Below are positions 63,818 through 64,000 of a DNA stretch of 64,000 bases, one piece after another; positions within the stretch are counted from its first letter, which is position 1, and the number at the start of each line of letters is the position of its first letter. The notes below the pieces were generated by a model. It was not told where the DNA came from. It saw nothing but the letters and a program-made list of their open reading frames with translations, and did not search any database. The translations under genes and the position numbers were made by a program. The DNA comes from Alteraurantiacibacter aquimixticola (GTDB taxonomy: Bacteria; Pseudomonadota; Alphaproteobacteria; Sphingomonadales; Sphingomonadaceae). The stretch lies in NCBI RefSeq assembly GCF_004965515.1, contig NZ_SSHH01000004.1, positions 402,599-466,598 of the forward strand, read 5' to 3'.

Positions 63818-64000
63818 CGCTCCGCGCGGCCTGGCCGTCGCCCTCAGGGGCGGCGATGATGGCGCGGGTAGTGGTGCCCTTGTCCACCGTGTAGGTGTTC
63901 GGGTCGCCCACGGTGGAGCGGATCGAAGTCTCTGCCGTGCCCGCGCGATCGAGCGCGCTTGTTTCAACAGCGCTGCGCGTTTGCGGCGGGAACAGGGCTT
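63804..64000 (-). CDS. DUF3035-like protein, C-terminal part (5' end outside window)
   Basis: The minus-strand frame is open from the window edge and stops at 63804. The last 65 residues are visible. They include RAGTAETSIRSTVGDPNTYT followed by VDKGTTTRAIIAAPEGDGQAARSVIPG, close in style to the C-terminus of DUF3035 envelope proteins of sphingomonads. The label is tentative because most of the protein is missing. Convergent with the SET gene. Confidence 0.55.
   Translation of the reverse strand, partial: ALFPPQTRSAVETSALDRAGTAETSIRSTVGDPNTYTVDKGTTTRAIIAAPEGDGQAARSVIPG

Noticed and set aside
63653-63967. Minus-strand frame overlapping the SET gene and the window end
   Set aside because: It lies in a different frame from the DUF3035-like C-terminus, which has the family-like ending and a frame open to the window edge.

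Overview
The window looks like chromosomal core sequence from a GC-rich alphaproteobacterium, most likely a Sphingomonadales member close to Erythrobacteraceae. The reasons are the CtrA-circuit genes sciP and trcR (DUF1013), a COQ7-type ubiquinone hydroxylase, the helicase / S4 protein / FdxA ferredoxin / CarD cluster, a magnesium-type HemB, a bactofilin next to an M23 peptidase, and several small families typical of sphingomonads. I see no insertion sequence, prophage, CRISPR array, rRNA or tRNA gene, and no gene-free stretch longer than 300 bases. The first and last genes are cut by the window edges.

Layout. 0-4.3 kb: a truncated arylsulfotransferase and a Sua5/TsaC tRNA-modification enzyme, then a minus-strand group of two GIN-domain (DUF2807) proteins flanking a small lipoprotein. 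4.3-8.5 kb (minus): Suv3-like RNA helicase, S4 RNA-binding protein and FdxA in a tight operon, followed by separately promoted carD. 8.6-15 kb (plus): an M23 peptidase starting at TTG, then hemB, a GNAT, a membrane/spermidine-synthase-like fusion, a gamma carbonic anhydrase and DUF167, the last five overlapping. 15-21 kb (minus): DUF1275, an ATP-dependent DNA ligase with its partner exonuclease, clpA and DUF1192. 21-27.3 kb: a quinone oxidoreductase, a PAS-like frame running into a Roadblock/LC7 protein, an orphan SnoaL-like protein, an LpxH-like phosphoesterase with a GT4 glycosyltransferase, and trcR. 27.4-37.1 kb: bactofilin and M23 (minus), then proA, an aldo-keto reductase, nadD, rsfS, rlmH, envC, ctpA, dsbB and coq7 (plus). 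37-42 kb: wecB and wecC, split by a lower-GC esterase with a short leader frame. 42-50 kb: GFA, fabI, BrkB and DnaJ (minus), pdxH, CDF and PhzF (plus), a serine hydrolase, a small Cys-containing membrane protein and mnmA. 50-58 kb: a small protein with sciP, a GlsB-like protein, an RND adaptor and pump with an unusual insertion, and DUF445. 58-64 kb: a TonB-C-like protein, sucC, an inositol-phosphatase-family enzyme, an OmpA lipoprotein, a CNNM/CorC membrane protein, a SET-domain protein and a partial DUF3035-like gene.

The most unusual things are: (1) two copies of a roughly 230-nt multi-hairpin intergenic element (about 32754-32990 and 60907-61130) whose stems keep pairing while their sequences differ and whose loops are conserved; (2) a PAS-like frame continuing without a stop into a Roadblock protein that has its own strong ribosome binding site; (3) the GIN-lipoprotein-GIN group; (4) the compositionally distinct esterase and leader frame between wecB and wecC; and (5) the RND pump insertion. 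All calls come from reading the sequence; no database search was run.
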